Notes: a model not told the origin generated them from the letters alone. Shown: positions 8,148 through 16,883, counted from the stretch's first letter. The stretch is 64,000 nt of DNA from Arthrobacter sp. NicSoilB4 (GCF_019977335.1 NZ_AP024653.1:1984001-2048000), one strand, 5' to 3'. Program-made: numbers and translations.

Positions 8148-8832
8148 CGATCCACTCCGTTTCTCCAGGCCGCAACGCGGCCGTTCCGGCTGACAGTGCG
8201 GCGATCCGTTCACCCGCCTGGGCCAGATCCGCCGGAACGTCCGGCAGTGCAAGCCTCAAAACAGTAGTCTGCGCCTCGTAGCTGGTTTCGGCCATGACAT
8301 AGCCCGCGGCGCGCAGATCATTCTCCAGCCGGCCGGCCGCCGTGTGGGGGACGGCCACTATGCAGATCCGCAACCGGCGGCGCTGCACCAGCGGCGCCCG
8401 GTCCAGGGCAGCGGTCACGGATTCGGAGTAGGCCCGCACGAGGCCGCCGGCACCAAGCAGGATCCCGCCGAAGTAGCGGACGACGACGGCGGTCACGTCG
8501 CTGAGGTCCGCCACGCCGGGGGCAGTCTCGCGTTTCAGCAGCGCGTCGAGCATCGGGATGCCCGCGGTGCCGGACGGCTCGCCGTCGTCGTTGGACCGCT
8601 GCACGCCGCGGTCCGGACCGAGCACGAACGCGGAGCAGTGGTGCCGGGCATCGTGGAACTCCTTGCGCAGCCCGGCGAGAACCGAACGGGCGCTCTCCTC
8701 ATCCCCGGTGCGGCGCAGCACGGTGATGAAGCGGGAGCGTTTCACCTCGATCTCGTGGCGGAATTCCGGACCCGCGGCCAGGGTGGTGTAAACGGTGGCC
8801 CTGCTCTCCGGGAAAACCACGTCTTCAGCCAC
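8131..8832 (-). CDS. YigZ/IMPACT-family protein
   Basis: A 233-residue protein with the UPF0029/IMPACT N-terminal fold: KRSRFITVL, then the signature DDGEPSGTAGIPMLDALL and VVRYFGGILLGAGGLVRAYS. The C-terminal 70 residues form the DUF1949 ferredoxin-like domain. The E. coli YigZ and eukaryotic IMPACT relatives have been linked to translation control and nucleic-acid binding, but no firm biochemical role is established. The GTG start at 8832 lies 6 nt after a TAAACT -10 box on the minus strand, implying a leaderless transcript shared with the downstream acetyltransferase. It is divergent from coaE. Confidence 0.88.
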   Translation of the reverse strand: MAEDVVFPESRATVYTTLAAGPEFRHEIEVKRSRFITVLRRTGDEESARSVLAGLRKEFHDARHHCSAFVLGPDRGVQRSNDDGEPSGTAGIPMLDALLKRETAPGVADLSDVTAVVVRYFGGILLGAGGLVRAYSESVTAALDRAPLVQRRRLRICIVAVPHTAAGRLENDLRAAGYVMAETSYEAQTTVLRLALPDVPADLAQAGERIAALSAGTAALRPGETEWIDVPLS

Positions 8833-8838
8833 CGGATC

Positions 8839-8848
8839 AGTTTAGTCT
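8839..8848. promoter_or_regulatory. Overlapping divergent -10 boxes of the yigZ-like gene and coaE
   Basis: The minus-strand -10 TAAACT (8839-8844) and the plus-strand -10 TAGTCT (8843-8848) share two bases. Each is followed by exactly 6 nt and then a GTG start (8832 minus, 8855 plus). Only 22 nt separate the start codons, so both genes should give leaderless messages and RNA polymerase cannot open both promoters at once. Confidence 0.65.
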
Positions 8849-8854
8849 GGTGGG

Positions 8855-10144
8855 GTGCTGAAAATCGGGTTGACGGGCGGCATCGCCTCAGGGAAGTCAG
8901 TGGCGGCCTCGCGCCTGCGCGAACTCGGCGCGGTGGTGATCGACGCCGACGCCCTGGCCCGCGAGGTGGTGGAACCCGGAACACCCGGACTCACACAGGT
9001 GGTCGGGGCCTTCAGCCGGGCCATCCTGGCGCCCGACGGCGGCCTGGACCGGCCGAAGCTCGGCGCCCTGGTCTTCGGCAACCCCGAACGGCTCGCGGTA
9101 CTCAACGGCATCATCCACCCCCTCGTCCGGGAGCGCGCCGCCGCCCTGGCTGCCGGCGCCCCGAAAGGCGCGGTGGTGGTCCAGGACATCCCGCTGCTGG
9201 TCGAGACCGGCCAAGGCGCCAATTTCCATCTGGTGCTGGTGGTCGACGCCCCTGATAACGTCCGCGTGCAGCGCATGGTGCAGCACCGGCACCTGACCGC
9301 GGACGAAGCCAGGGCCAGGATGGCCGCCCAGGCCCCCCGTGACGAACGGCTGGCCGCGGCCGACGTCGTCCTGGACAACTCGGGTTCCAAGGACGAACTG
9401 CGGGACGCCGTGGACCGGCTCTGGAAGTTCCGGCTGGCACCGTTTGCGGAGAACCTGTCCAGGCACCGCCTCGCCCCGCGTGCCGGCGGGCCGGTGCTGG
9501 CACCCGCCAATCCGGACTGGCCCGCGCAGGCCGGCCGGCTCATCGCGCGCCTGCGGGCGGCCGTCGGAGAGGACATCCTGGCCCTGGACCATGTCGGGTC
9601 CACGGCCGTCCCGGGACTGCCCGCGAAGGACGTGCTCGATCTCCAGCTGGGGGTGGCGGACATGGCCGCCGCGGAGCGGATGGCACCGATGCTGGCCGAC
9701 GCAGGTTTCCCGGCGTGGCCCGGCATATTCTCGGACAACCCCAAGCCCTCGCACCCCGACCCGGCGGACTGGCCGAAGCGCCTGCACGGCAACGCGGACC
9801 CCGGGCGGGCGGTCAACCTCCACGTCCGCGCTGTCGCGTCCCCGGGCTGGCGGTTTGCGCTCTGCTTCCGGGACTGGCTGCGCGACGACGCGGCTGCCCG
9901 GGCCGACTATCTTGCCGAGAAGCGCCGGGTCGCCAAGCTGCACGGCACGGACAAATCCACGGCACGGTACGCCGCCGACAAGGAAGGCTGGTTCACGGAC
10001 TACGCCGCGCCGCGGATGGACGCGTGGGCCCGGCGCACGGGCTGGCGGCCGCCACCGTACGCCGCCGCCGAATCCGAGGCGCGCCCTGCGACCCGGCCGG
10101 AGGCGGACACAGACGGTGCTGGCTCCGGTACCGCCCAAAGCTGA
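8855..10144 (+). CDS. coaE: Dephospho-CoA kinase fused to a GrpB (UPF0157) domain
   Basis: This enzyme catalyses the last step of coenzyme A synthesis, ATP-dependent phosphorylation of dephospho-CoA. The kinase occupies residues 1-200, with Walker A GLTGGIASGKS at 4-14, the DADALAREVV motif at about 31-40 and IHPLVRERAA at about 88. Residues about 215-380 form a GrpB domain, recognised by LDHVGSTAVPGLPAKDVLDL, related to nucleotidyltransferases. The last 45 residues look disordered. The fusion is known in actinobacteria including mycobacteria, where the extra domain is thought to help folding or regulation. Length 429 residues versus about 200 for the stand-alone kinase. Leaderless-type GTG start. 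Confidence 0.94.
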   Translation: MLKIGLTGGIASGKSVAASRLRELGAVVIDADALAREVVEPGTPGLTQVVGAFSRAILAPDGGLDRPKLGALVFGNPERLAVLNGIIHPLVRERAAALAAGAPKGAVVVQDIPLLVETGQGANFHLVLVVDAPDNVRVQRMVQHRHLTADEARARMAAQAPRDERLAAADVVLDNSGSKDELRDAVDRLWKFRLAPFAENLSRHRLAPRAGGPVLAPANPDWPAQAGRLIARLRAAVGEDILALDHVGSTAVPGLPAKDVLDLQLGVADMAAAERMAPMLADAGFPAWPGIFSDNPKPSHPDPADWPKRLHGNADPGRAVNLHVRAVASPGWRFALCFRDWLRDDAAARADYLAEKRRVAKLHGTDKSTARYAADKEGWFTDYAAPRMDAWARRTGWRPPPYAAAESEARPATRPEADTDGAGSGTAQS

Positions 10145-10173
10145 ATCAGGGGCATCCTGTCGCGGCACGGCGG

Positions 10174-10179
10174 TAGATT
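10174..10179 (+). promoter_or_regulatory. uvrB -10 element, leaderless-type
   Basis: TAGATT followed by 6 nt and the uvrB ATG at 10186. No LexA-like palindrome is visible around it, unlike at uvrA. Confidence 0.6.
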
Positions 10180-10185
10180 AGGTAC

Positions 10186-12267
10186 ATGAGTCTTGCGCAG
10201 CAGATCAACCGTGTCGTGGCGCCCTTTGAGGTCATCAGCGAGTTCAAGCCGGCGGGTGACCAGCCGGCCGCGATCGCCGAACTGACAGAACGCATCAACA
10301 ACGGCGAGAAAGACGTCGTGCTGCTCGGTGCCACCGGTACCGGCAAGAGCGCGACGACGGCGTGGCTGATCGAGCAGGTGCAGCGGCCCACGCTGGTGAT
10401 GGTGCAGAACAAGACCCTCGCGGCGCAGCTCGCCAACGAATTCCGCGAACTGCTCCCGAACAACGCCGTTGAGTACTTCGTCTCCTATTACGACTACTAC
10501 CAGCCTGAGGCCTACGTGGCGCAGACGGACACCTTCATCGAGAAGGACTCCTCCGTCAACGAGGAAGTCGAGCGGCTCCGCCACTCGGCCACGAACGCGC
10601 TGCTGACCCGACGCGACGTGATCGTTGTGGCCACGGTGTCCTGCATCTACGGCCTCGGCACCCCGGAGGAGTACATCGCCGGCATGGTGACGCTCCGCAA
10701 GGGCGCGGAGATGAACCGGGACGACCTGCTCCGGAAGTTCGTCTCGATGCAGTACGCCCGCAACGACATGGACTTCCATCGCGGCACGTTCCGGGTCCGC
10801 GGTGACACGGTCGAAATCATCCCGATGTACGAGGAGCTGGCGATCCGGGTCGAGTTCTTCGGCGACGAGATCGAGAACATCTACACGCTGCACCCACTGA
10901 CCGGCGAGGTGATCCGGGACGAGACCGAGATGTACGTCTTCCCGGCTTCCCACTACGTGGCCGGTCCGGAGCGTATGGGCCGGGCCATCAAGAGGATCGA
11001 GGACGAGCTCGCCGAGCGGCTCCAGGTCCTGGAGAGCCAGAACAAGCTGGTGGAGGCGCAGCGGCTCCGGATGCGCACCACGTACGACCTCGAAATGATG
11101 CAGCAAATGGGGTTCTGCAACGGCATTGAAAACTACTCCTCGCACATCGACGGACGTGCCCGCGGGACCGCGCCGCACTGCCTCATCGATTACTTCCCGG
11201 ACGATTTCCTGCTGGTCATCGATGAATCGCACGTCACCGTGCCGCAGATCGGCGCCATGTACGAGGGCGACATGTCCCGCAAGCGGAACCTCGTGGACCA
11301 CGGCTTCCGGCTGCCCTCGGCGATGGACAACCGCCCGCTCAAGTGGGACGAGTTCCAGGACCGGGTGGGCCAGACCGTGTACCTCTCGGCCACCCCCGGC
11401 AAGTACGAACTCGGCAAGGCGGACGGCTTTGTCCAACAGATCATCCGGCCCACCGGCCTGATCGACCCCGAGGTGATCGTCAAGCCCACCAAGGGCCAGA
11501 TCGACGACCTGCTGGGTGAAATCCGGACCCGTACCGCGAAGAACGAACGCGTCCTGGTCACCACCCTGACGAAGCGGATGGCCGAGGACCTCACCGACTA
11601 CCTGCTCGGCCACGGGGTCAAGGTCGAATACCTGCACTCCGACGTGGACACGCTCCGCCGCGTCGAACTGCTCCGTGAACTCCGGATGGGTGTCTTTGAC
11701 GTGCTGGTCGGCATCAACCTGCTCCGTGAGGGCCTCGACCTGCCCGAGGTGTCGCTCGTGAGCATCCTCGACGCCGACAAGGAGGGCTTCCTGCGCTCCT
11801 CCACGTCGCTGATCCAGACCATCGGCCGCGCCGCCCGCAATGTCTCCGGCGAGGTGCACATGTATGCGGACAAGATCACCGACTCGATGGCGCACGCCAT
11901 TGATGAAACTAACCGGCGCCGAGCGATCCAGGTCGCGTACAACACCGAAAAGGGGATCGACCCGCAACCGCTGCGGAAGAAGATCGCCGACATCACGGAC
12001 CAGATCAACAAGGAGGACGCCGACACCCGCGAGCTGCTGGCCAGCGCCGGCAAGGCCCGCGGCAAGGGCAAGGGCGCGGCGAAGGTCCGGGCGGACGGCC
12101 TGGCGGCCGCGCCGGCCGAGGACCTGGTGGGGCTGATCGAACAGCTCACGGAACAGATGCATGCCGCCGCCGGTGAGCTCCAGTTCGAACTGGCCGCCCG
12201 GCTCCGTGACGAGGTCGGGGAACTCAAGAAGGAACTGCGCCAGATGCAGTCCGCCGGTCACGCCTAG
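10186..12267 (+). CDS. uvrB: Excinuclease ABC subunit UvrB
   Basis: UvrB is the 693-residue DNA-damage verification helicase of nucleotide excision repair; it is loaded by UvrA and handed to UvrC. Walker A is [13 protein letters not shown] (about residue 46). The beta-hairpin that clamps the damaged strand is visible as [11 protein letters not shown] (about 102). The DEAD-like motif is VIDESHVT (about 344), helicase motif VI is QTIGRAARN, and the C-terminal UVR domain that contacts UvrC lies at about 645-685. The length is normal. It follows coaE by 41 nt but has its own -10 box. The uvrA, uvrC and polA genes are within 20 kb. Confidence 0.98.
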   Translation: MSLAQQINRVVAPFEVISEFKPAGDQPAAIAELTERINNGEKDVVLLGATGTGKSATTAWLIEQVQRPTLVMVQNKTLAAQLANEFRELLPNNAVEYFVSYYDYYQPEAYVAQTDTFIEKDSSVNEEVERLRHSATNALLTRRDVIVVATVSCIYGLGTPEEYIAGMVTLRKGAEMNRDDLLRKFVSMQYARNDMDFHRGTFRVRGDTVEIIPMYEELAIRVEFFGDEIENIYTLHPLTGEVIRDETEMYVFPASHYVAGPERMGRAIKRIEDELAERLQVLESQNKLVEAQRLRMRTTYDLEMMQQMGFCNGIENYSSHIDGRARGTAPHCLIDYFPDDFLLVIDESHVTVPQIGAMYEGDMSRKRNLVDHGFRLPSAMDNRPLKWDEFQDRVGQTVYLSATPGKYELGKADGFVQQIIRPTGLIDPEVIVKPTKGQIDDLLGEIRTRTAKNERVLVTTLTKRMAEDLTDYLLGHGVKVEYLHSDVDTLRRVELLRELRMGVFDVLVGINLLREGLDLPEVSLVSILDADKEGFLRSSTSLIQTIGRAARNVSGEVHMYADKITDSMAHAIDETNRRRAIQVAYNTEKGIDPQPLRKKIADITDQINKEDADTRELLASAGKARGKGKGAAKVRADGLAAAPAEDLVGLIEQLTEQMHAAAGELQFELAARLRDEVGELKKELRQMQSAGHA

Positions 12268-12269
12268 GG

Positions 12270-12275
12270 TATTGT
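12270..12275 (+). promoter_or_regulatory. terC riboswitch promoter -10
   Basis: TATTGT lies right after the uvrB stop and predicts a transcript start near 12282, just where the conserved riboswitch sequence begins. No clear -35 was found. Confidence 0.4.
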
Positions 12276-12279
12276 TGGG

Positions 12280-12420
12280 CAGACGTAGGGGAGTATCCCA
12301 AGCGCTACGATCGTCAACACGCACGGCACAGATGCCCTGCCGGGCGTAGCGGGCAGCCAGACAGTTCCAGGTATGCAGTACCGGACGTGCAGGCCAGTCG
12401 GAGAGACTTACACCGCACTG
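12280..12420 (+). promoter_or_regulatory. yybP-ykoY-type (manganese) riboswitch upstream of terC
   Basis: The leader carries the two hallmark segments of this class in the right order: GGGGAGTA in a stem closed by GTAG/CTAC (about 12286-12308), and CGTCAACACGC (about 12312-12322). A GC-rich arm follows (12337-12358), then GAGAGACTTACAC near 12411. Members sense Mn2+ and commonly precede terC and MntP-like exporters, which fits the gene downstream. I judge it from sequence motifs only; the actinobacterial variant is divergent and the exact 3' boundary is uncertain. The ribosome site of terC (GAAAGG near 12432) lies just outside, so control could be at translation initiation. Confidence 0.72.
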
Positions 12421-12444
12421 TCACACCCTGCGAAAGGTATCTTC

Positions 12445-13473
12445 GTGCCCGAACTTCCCGTCTGGTTTGAGGTCGGCTCCTTTGTCGTCCTCGGCATCAT
12501 CCTTGCCATCGACCTGCTGCTGGTCCTCAAGCGCCCGCACGAGCCCTCCATGAAGGAGGCCGGGCTGTGGGTTGCCTTCTACATCGCCCTCGCCCTGGTC
12601 TTCGCCGGGGCCATGTTCGCTTTCACCGGCCCCGAGTATGGCGGCCAGTTCCTCGCCGGCTGGGTGACGGAATACAGCCTCAGCATCGACAACCTGTTTG
12701 TCTTCATCATCATCATGGCCCGCTTCTCGGTACCCCGTAAGTACCAGCAGGAAGTGCTGATGGTCGGCATCATCATCGCGCTGATCCTCCGCGGCATCTT
12801 CATCCTGCTCGGTGCCATTGTGATCGAACAGTTCAGCTGGGTCTTCTACATCTTCGGTGCCTTCCTGCTGTGGACCGCATGGAAGCAGGCCCAGGACGAC
12901 GGCCACGAAGAAGAGGACAAGGAAAACCCGCTGATCGCCAGGATCCGCAAGGTCCTGCCCATGTCGGAAAAGTACGACGGCGGCAAACTCCGCACCGTAG
13001 TGGACGGCAAGAAGGTCTTCACACCCATGCTGATCGTCTTCGTGACCATCGGCCTGACGGACCTGCTCTTCGCAGTGGACTCCATCCCGGCCATCTTCGG
13101 CCTGACCCAGAGCGCGTTCATCGTCTTCACCGCCAACATCTTCGCCCTGATGGGCCTGCGGCAGCTGTACTTCCTCCTCGGCGGCCTCATGACGCGCCTG
13201 ATCTACCTCAAGCACGCACTCTCGGTGATCCTCGCGTTCATCGGCGTGAAGCTGGTGCTGCACGCCATGCACGTCAACGAACTGCCCTTCATCAACGGCG
13301 GCCAGCACATCGAATGGGCCCCCGAGATCCCCACCTTCGTCTCCCTAGGGGTGATCATCGGGACCATCGTCATCGCCGTGATCGCCAGCCTGATCAGCTC
13401 CAAGGCAGCGCAGACGAAGATCGACGCCCGGCTCGACGAGGATTCCCGCAAGAGCCTGAGCGACGCAGAGTAG
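12445..13473 (+). CDS. TerC family integral membrane protein (probable metal exporter)
   Basis: A 342-residue membrane protein starting at the GTG of VPELPVWFEVGSFVVLG, with a GAAAGG ribosome site 7 nt upstream; the frame is open further left, but that part is the riboswitch. It has about nine hydrophobic segments. The TerC signature acids appear in the repeats TEYSLSIDNLFVF and LTDLLFAVDSIPAIFG, which probably bind metal within the membrane. TerC/Alx/YkoY proteins are implicated in Mn2+ export, often with late-membrane metalation of secreted enzymes. An acidic charged loop (DDGHEEEDKENP, about residue 151) sits between helices. The 5' riboswitch predicts induction by manganese. Confidence 0.9.
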   Translation: MPELPVWFEVGSFVVLGIILAIDLLLVLKRPHEPSMKEAGLWVAFYIALALVFAGAMFAFTGPEYGGQFLAGWVTEYSLSIDNLFVFIIIMARFSVPRKYQQEVLMVGIIIALILRGIFILLGAIVIEQFSWVFYIFGAFLLWTAWKQAQDDGHEEEDKENPLIARIRKVLPMSEKYDGGKLRTVVDGKKVFTPMLIVFVTIGLTDLLFAVDSIPAIFGLTQSAFIVFTANIFALMGLRQLYFLLGGLMTRLIYLKHALSVILAFIGVKLVLHAMHVNELPFINGGQHIEWAPEIPTFVSLGVIIGTIVIAVIASLISSKAAQTKIDARLDEDSRKSLSDAE

Positions 13474-13487
13474 CCCCGTGGTTCGGC

Positions 13488-13493
13488 TAAGCT
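13488..13493 (+). promoter_or_regulatory. MFS gene -10 element, leaderless-type
   Basis: TAAGCT followed by 6 nt and the GTG at 13500. It lies between the terC stop and the hairpin at 13527-13571. Confidence 0.55.
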
Positions 13494-13499
13494 CGGACC

Positions 13500-14891
13500 G
13501 TGAAAATCTTTGACGCAACAGCAGTGAACAGTACGGCGCTGGACCCGCGACGGGTCCAGCGCCGTACTGTTTGGGTGTTAAGCTCCGCGCAGCTGCTCAG
13601 CGGAATAGGCAACGGCGCCAGCCTGTCGGTCGGATCGCTGCTGGCCGTCCAGCTTTCCGGCTCCAACGCCTGGGCCGGGTCGGTCACCACCACCATGACG
13701 CTCGGCGCCGCTGCGGCCGCCCTTCCGCTCGCGGGACTGGCCGGGCGCCGCGGTCGGCGGGCCTCGCTCGTCACGGGTCTGCTCGCAGCCATGGCCGGCG
13801 CCGGCCTGGTGATCGTGTCCACGGTGACGGGAAGCTTCCCGGTGCTGCTGCTGGCGGCGGCCCTTCTGGGACTCGGCACGGCCGCCAACCTGCAGGCCCG
13901 GTTCGCCGCCGTCGACCTCGCCGATCCGGAGCACCGCGGACGCTCCCTGGCGATCGTCGTGTGGGCCGTGACCGTCGGCGCCGTCGCCGGTCCCAACCTG
14001 ATCCGCCCCGGCGCCCTGGTCGGAGAAGCCCTCGGCCTGCCCGCCTTGGCCGGTCCCTTCGTGTTCTCGACGGCCGGGCTGGCACTCGCCGCCCTGCTGC
14101 TGATCATCGGCTTGCGGCCGGACCCGCTGCTGCTCGCCGCGCGGCTTCGTTCCGGCGGCCAGCCCACGGCCGCTATTACGGACAGCGCCGGAGGCGCCGC
14201 TGGACAGGCCAAAGGCACGTCCGGGGCCCGACGGCGGCACGGCCTCCGTCACGGCATGCGCGCCATCCAGGCCTCTCCGCGGGCACGGCTGGCCCTCGTC
14301 GCCGTGATTGCAGCCCACGGCTGTATGGCCGCCGTGATGTCGATGACGCCCCTGCACCTGCAGCTGCTGACCGAGGGCCCGCTGGCCAACATGCCGTCCG
14401 GCCACGCCCACGCCGCCAGCACCGACGTCCTGGTCCTCATCGGATTCACCATCTCGCTGCACATCGCCGGAATGTACGCGCTCTCGCCGGTCATGGGCTG
14501 GCTGACCGACAAAACGGGCAGGCTCCCGGTCATCCTGCTGGGCTACGGCCTGATCCTGCTGTCCGTCCTGGTGGCCGGCTTCGGCCAGGCCGAGCCGGCC
14601 CTGGTGACGGTCGGACTCGTGCTGCTCGGGCTGGGCTGGTCCGCGGCCACCATCGCCGGTTCCACCCTGCTGGCCGAGAGTGTCGGCGCGGATGACCGCG
14701 TCCTCGTCCAGGGCGTCTCGGACACCATGATGGGGATCGCCGGCGCGGTCGGGGCGGGGTTCTCCGGGCTGGTGATGAGCGGCGTCGGCTACCAGGGCCT
14801 CAACCTGGCGGCCGCCGGCGTCGCACTGGCAGTGTTTGCGGCCGCCCTGCGCGCGGCGGCCCAAGGCCGCCGGCTCCACGCGGCAGCCTGA
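13500..14891 (+). CDS. Major facilitator superfamily transporter
   Basis: A 463-residue protein with about twelve hydrophobic helices and the MFS loop 2-3 basic motif at LAGLAGRRGRRASLVTG and a second one at MGWLTDKTGRLPVILLG. It is probably a drug or metabolite exporter; the substrate cannot be read. I take the GTG at 13500 because of the -10 box and because homology-like content begins soon after (RRTVWVLSSAQLLSGIGNGA). Codons 10-24 coincide with a long perfect hairpin that resembles a terC terminator, so a shorter start just after the hairpin (the GTG near 13576) is an alternative. It converges on the hydrolase gene with a 30-nt gap. Confidence 0.85.
   Translation: MKIFDATAVNSTALDPRRVQRRTVWVLSSAQLLSGIGNGASLSVGSLLAVQLSGSNAWAGSVTTTMTLGAAAAALPLAGLAGRRGRRASLVTGLLAAMAGAGLVIVSTVTGSFPVLLLAAALLGLGTAANLQARFAAVDLADPEHRGRSLAIVVWAVTVGAVAGPNLIRPGALVGEALGLPALAGPFVFSTAGLALAALLLIIGLRPDPLLLAARLRSGGQPTAAITDSAGGAAGQAKGTSGARRRHGLRHGMRAIQASPRARLALVAVIAAHGCMAAVMSMTPLHLQLLTEGPLANMPSGHAHAASTDVLVLIGFTISLHIAGMYALSPVMGWLTDKTGRLPVILLGYGLILLSVLVAGFGQAEPALVTVGLVLLGLGWSAATIAGSTLLAESVGADDRVLVQGVSDTMMGIAGAVGAGFSGLVMSGVGYQGLNLAAAGVALAVFAAALRAAAQGRRLHAAA
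13527..13571. terminator. 21-bp perfect inverted repeat inside the MFS gene start
   Basis: The arms 13527-13547 and 13551-13571 are perfect complements around a 3-nt loop (CGA), and the right arm ends in TTT. Structurally it is an excellent intrinsic terminator for terC, 53 nt after the terC stop. However, it lies within the first 24 codons of the following MFS frame. Confidence 0.75.
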
Positions 14892-14921
14892 CGGCCGGAG
14901 GGCCGGAGGGCCGGTGGTCGC

Positions 14922-16328
14922 TTAGGTCCGGACGGAGCGGGTCAAGCCGAGCAGCCGGGCGAAGATGCCCTCGCCGTCGTCCGCGATGCCGTCATGGTGG
15001 AAGTCCGCCGACTCCCACACCTGCAGGCCGCGGACAGCCGCGGCCGTCTCAAGCGAGAGATCGCGGTCCACGTAGATGTCGTCGGTGTACACCGCCGCGG
15101 CCACCGGAACGGTGTTGAGGGCGAGCCGTTCGGGGTCATACAGGTGCGGCCAGTCTTCCTTTTCCGCGAGCAGTCCGGCGACGTTTTGCAGCGGCCGGAG
15201 CGCGGGATCCTGCTCGAAGTACCAGGGGTAGACCATCTCGCCGGTGAGCAGCGGCTCGGGGGACTCCGGGGAGAACTCCGGGAAGTCCTGCAGGACCCGC
15301 CAGGCGGCCCAGTCGGTGGACTCGCCCTGGCCGTAGATCGATTCGTGCATCAGCGCGTACAACGGGTTGGCGGACCGGGACACGAGCCCGCGGACCTGGT
15401 CGAGGAAGGCGTCCGAGAGGCGGTCGCCGCCGGGTGTGCCGACGAAGGCATCCTCCAGCAGGTGGTGCAGCGCATCCACCCGGGTGTTCCCGCCGAGGAA
15501 GGAACCCACCATCTGGAAGCGCTCCACGGTGAGGCGTTCGCCGTCGGGCAGGTATTCCTCAGTGTCGCGCAGGTGCCGGGCGATCCGGGTGACTGCCGCA
15601 CGGTCCTCGGGGTACCGTCCGAAGTACTCGGCGTTGCGGGCCGCCACCCGCTGGAAGGTCGCCCGGTAGACCCGGTCCGCCGGCCCTGCAAGTGGGGCGA
15701 GCCCTCCGGTGATCAGGGCTTCGCGAAGGCCTTCCGGGGCGAAGGAGAGATAGCTGAGGGCGCAGAAGCCCCCGTAGCTTTGGCCGTAGATGGTCCATGG
15801 CGCGGACCCCAGTGCCAGCCGGATGGCCTCCGCGTCGGCGACGATCGAGTCCGCCCGGAAGTGCGCCAGGTACTCTGCCTGGTCGGCGACGTTGCCGCGC
15901 AGCGGCAGGGTGTTGCGGTCGATCGCGGAGGACAGGCCGGTGCCGCGCTGGTCCAGCATGAGGATGCGGAAGTCCTTGGCGGCGGCCTTGCTCCAGCCGC
16001 CCAGGGACGGGAGCCGGTTGCCGCGGCCGCCCGGACCGCCCTGGAGGTAGAGGAGCCACGGGAGCCGGGCGGCCTCCTCCTCCGTGTGGTCCGTGGAGAC
16101 GTATTCGCGGGCAAAGACGGTGATGGTCTCACCGGCGGCCGCGTCGCCGCCGAAGTGGTCTAGCGGCACCTCGAAGTAGTGTTCCGCGGTGCGCATCCCG
16201 CGGTATTCATGCCGCGCCTTGATGGTGTGGGGGACCGGCGGGCGCGCCGCCTCGAGCAGGTCCGCGGCACCGGATCCGGTCATGGGCAAGTCGGCCCCGG
16301 GCCCGGCAGCAACGGTCCGGTCAGCCAC
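14922..16328 (-). CDS. Alpha/beta hydrolase, proline iminopeptidase-like (S33 family)
   Basis: About 468 residues. The oxyanion-hole motif LLYLQGGPGGRG precedes LMLDQRGTGLSS, and the nucleophile elbow is TIYGQSYGGFCAL (Ser in GQSYGG). This order is that of S33 aminopeptidases that release N-terminal proline or act on short peptides. The acid and histidine of the triad lie in the C-terminal third; SADFHHDGI is the likely histidine loop. The GTG at 16328 overlaps the stop of the upstream acetyltransferase by 8 nt, suggesting translational coupling. An ATG at 16283 is an alternative. No signal peptide is seen, so the enzyme is probably cytosolic. Confidence 0.85.
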   Translation of the reverse strand: MADRTVAAGPGADLPMTGSGAADLLEAARPPVPHTIKARHEYRGMRTAEHYFEVPLDHFGGDAAAGETITVFAREYVSTDHTEEEAARLPWLLYLQGGPGGRGNRLPSLGGWSKAAAKDFRILMLDQRGTGLSSAIDRNTLPLRGNVADQAEYLAHFRADSIVADAEAIRLALGSAPWTIYGQSYGGFCALSYLSFAPEGLREALITGGLAPLAGPADRVYRATFQRVAARNAEYFGRYPEDRAAVTRIARHLRDTEEYLPDGERLTVERFQMVGSFLGGNTRVDALHHLLEDAFVGTPGGDRLSDAFLDQVRGLVSRSANPLYALMHESIYGQGESTDWAAWRVLQDFPEFSPESPEPLLTGEMVYPWYFEQDPALRPLQNVAGLLAEKEDWPHLYDPERLALNTVPVAAAVYTDDIYVDRDLSLETAAAVRGLQVWESADFHHDGIADDGEGIFARLLGLTRSVRT

Positions 16329-16818
16329 GGGCTTCGGCCTTGCGGGCGCCAAACGCTTCCAGCGCGTCGCCGGTGAGGCGGAACGTGGACCATTCCTCCA
16401 TCGGGTTGGCGCCGAGTTTCTTGTAGAAATTGATGGAGGGCTCGTTCCAGTCCAGGACGCTCCATTCAACCCTCGCGTAGCCGCGGTCCACGGCTGTCGC
16501 GGCCAGATGCTGCAGGAGTGCCTTGCCGTGGCCCTCGCCGCGGGCTTCCGGCCGCACGTAGAGGTCCTCCAGGTAGATGCCGTGGACGCCTTCCCACGTG
16601 GAGTAGTTCAGGAACCAGAGGGCGAAGCCCCGGACCTCGCCGGCCTCGTTCTCGGCCATGGCGGCGAACACCCGCGGGTTCTCGCCGAACAGGACCTCGC
16701 TGAGCATCTCCGGAGTGTTCCGGACGGCGTCCGGCTCCTTCTCGTAGACGGCCAGGTCATGGATCATCTGCAGGATTGTGGGGACATCGTTCGCCGTCGC
16801 GGGCCGGATTACACTCAT
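16321..16818 (-). CDS. GNAT acetyltransferase, diamine N-acetyltransferase-like
   Basis: A 165-residue single-domain GNAT protein. DVPTILQMIHDLAVYEKEPD at the N-terminus and IYLEDLYVRPEARGEGHGKA at the acetyl-CoA loop resemble the spermidine/thialysine acetyltransferase (SSAT) group, which also has the W-E-G-x-x-G-I-Y-L-E-D order seen here. A later NFYKKLGA segment is the typical last helix. It would acetylate a polyamine or lysine-like amine in the cytosol; the substrate is inferred only. A minus-strand -10 box lies 6 nt before its ATG. It is first of a two-gene unit with the S33 hydrolase. Confidence 0.86.
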   Translation of the reverse strand: MSVIRPATANDVPTILQMIHDLAVYEKEPDAVRNTPEMLSEVLFGENPRVFAAMAENEAGEVRGFALWFLNYSTWEGVHGIYLEDLYVRPEARGEGHGKALLQHLAATAVDRGYARVEWSVLDWNEPSINFYKKLGANPMEEWSTFRLTGDALEAFGARKAEARG

Positions 16819-16824
16819 TGTTCG

Positions 16825-16830
16825 AGTTTA
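16825..16830 (-). promoter_or_regulatory. Acetyltransferase -10 element, leaderless-type
   Basis: On the minus strand TAAACT is followed by CGAACA and the ATG at 16818. The -35 is weak. Confidence 0.6.
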
Positions 16831-16883
16831 CAAGTTGTCCGCGTCCAAAAGGACCCGCCCGAAACTGCAGGGCGCCGGGCGGC

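Noticed and set aside
7063-8193. A 376-codon open frame through repeat cluster 1 and the antisense of the acetyltransferase (similar frames in other phases, and at 60827-62113 through cluster 2)
   Set aside because: The product is Gly/Pro/Cys/Trp repeats created by GGACATGTCC-type palindromes plus antisense of a real gene; several phases are equally open and none has a domain.
14892-14921. GGCCGGAG direct repeats between the MFS gene and the hydrolase
   Set aside because: Two short GC-rich copies in a 30-nt gap are not distinguishable from background.
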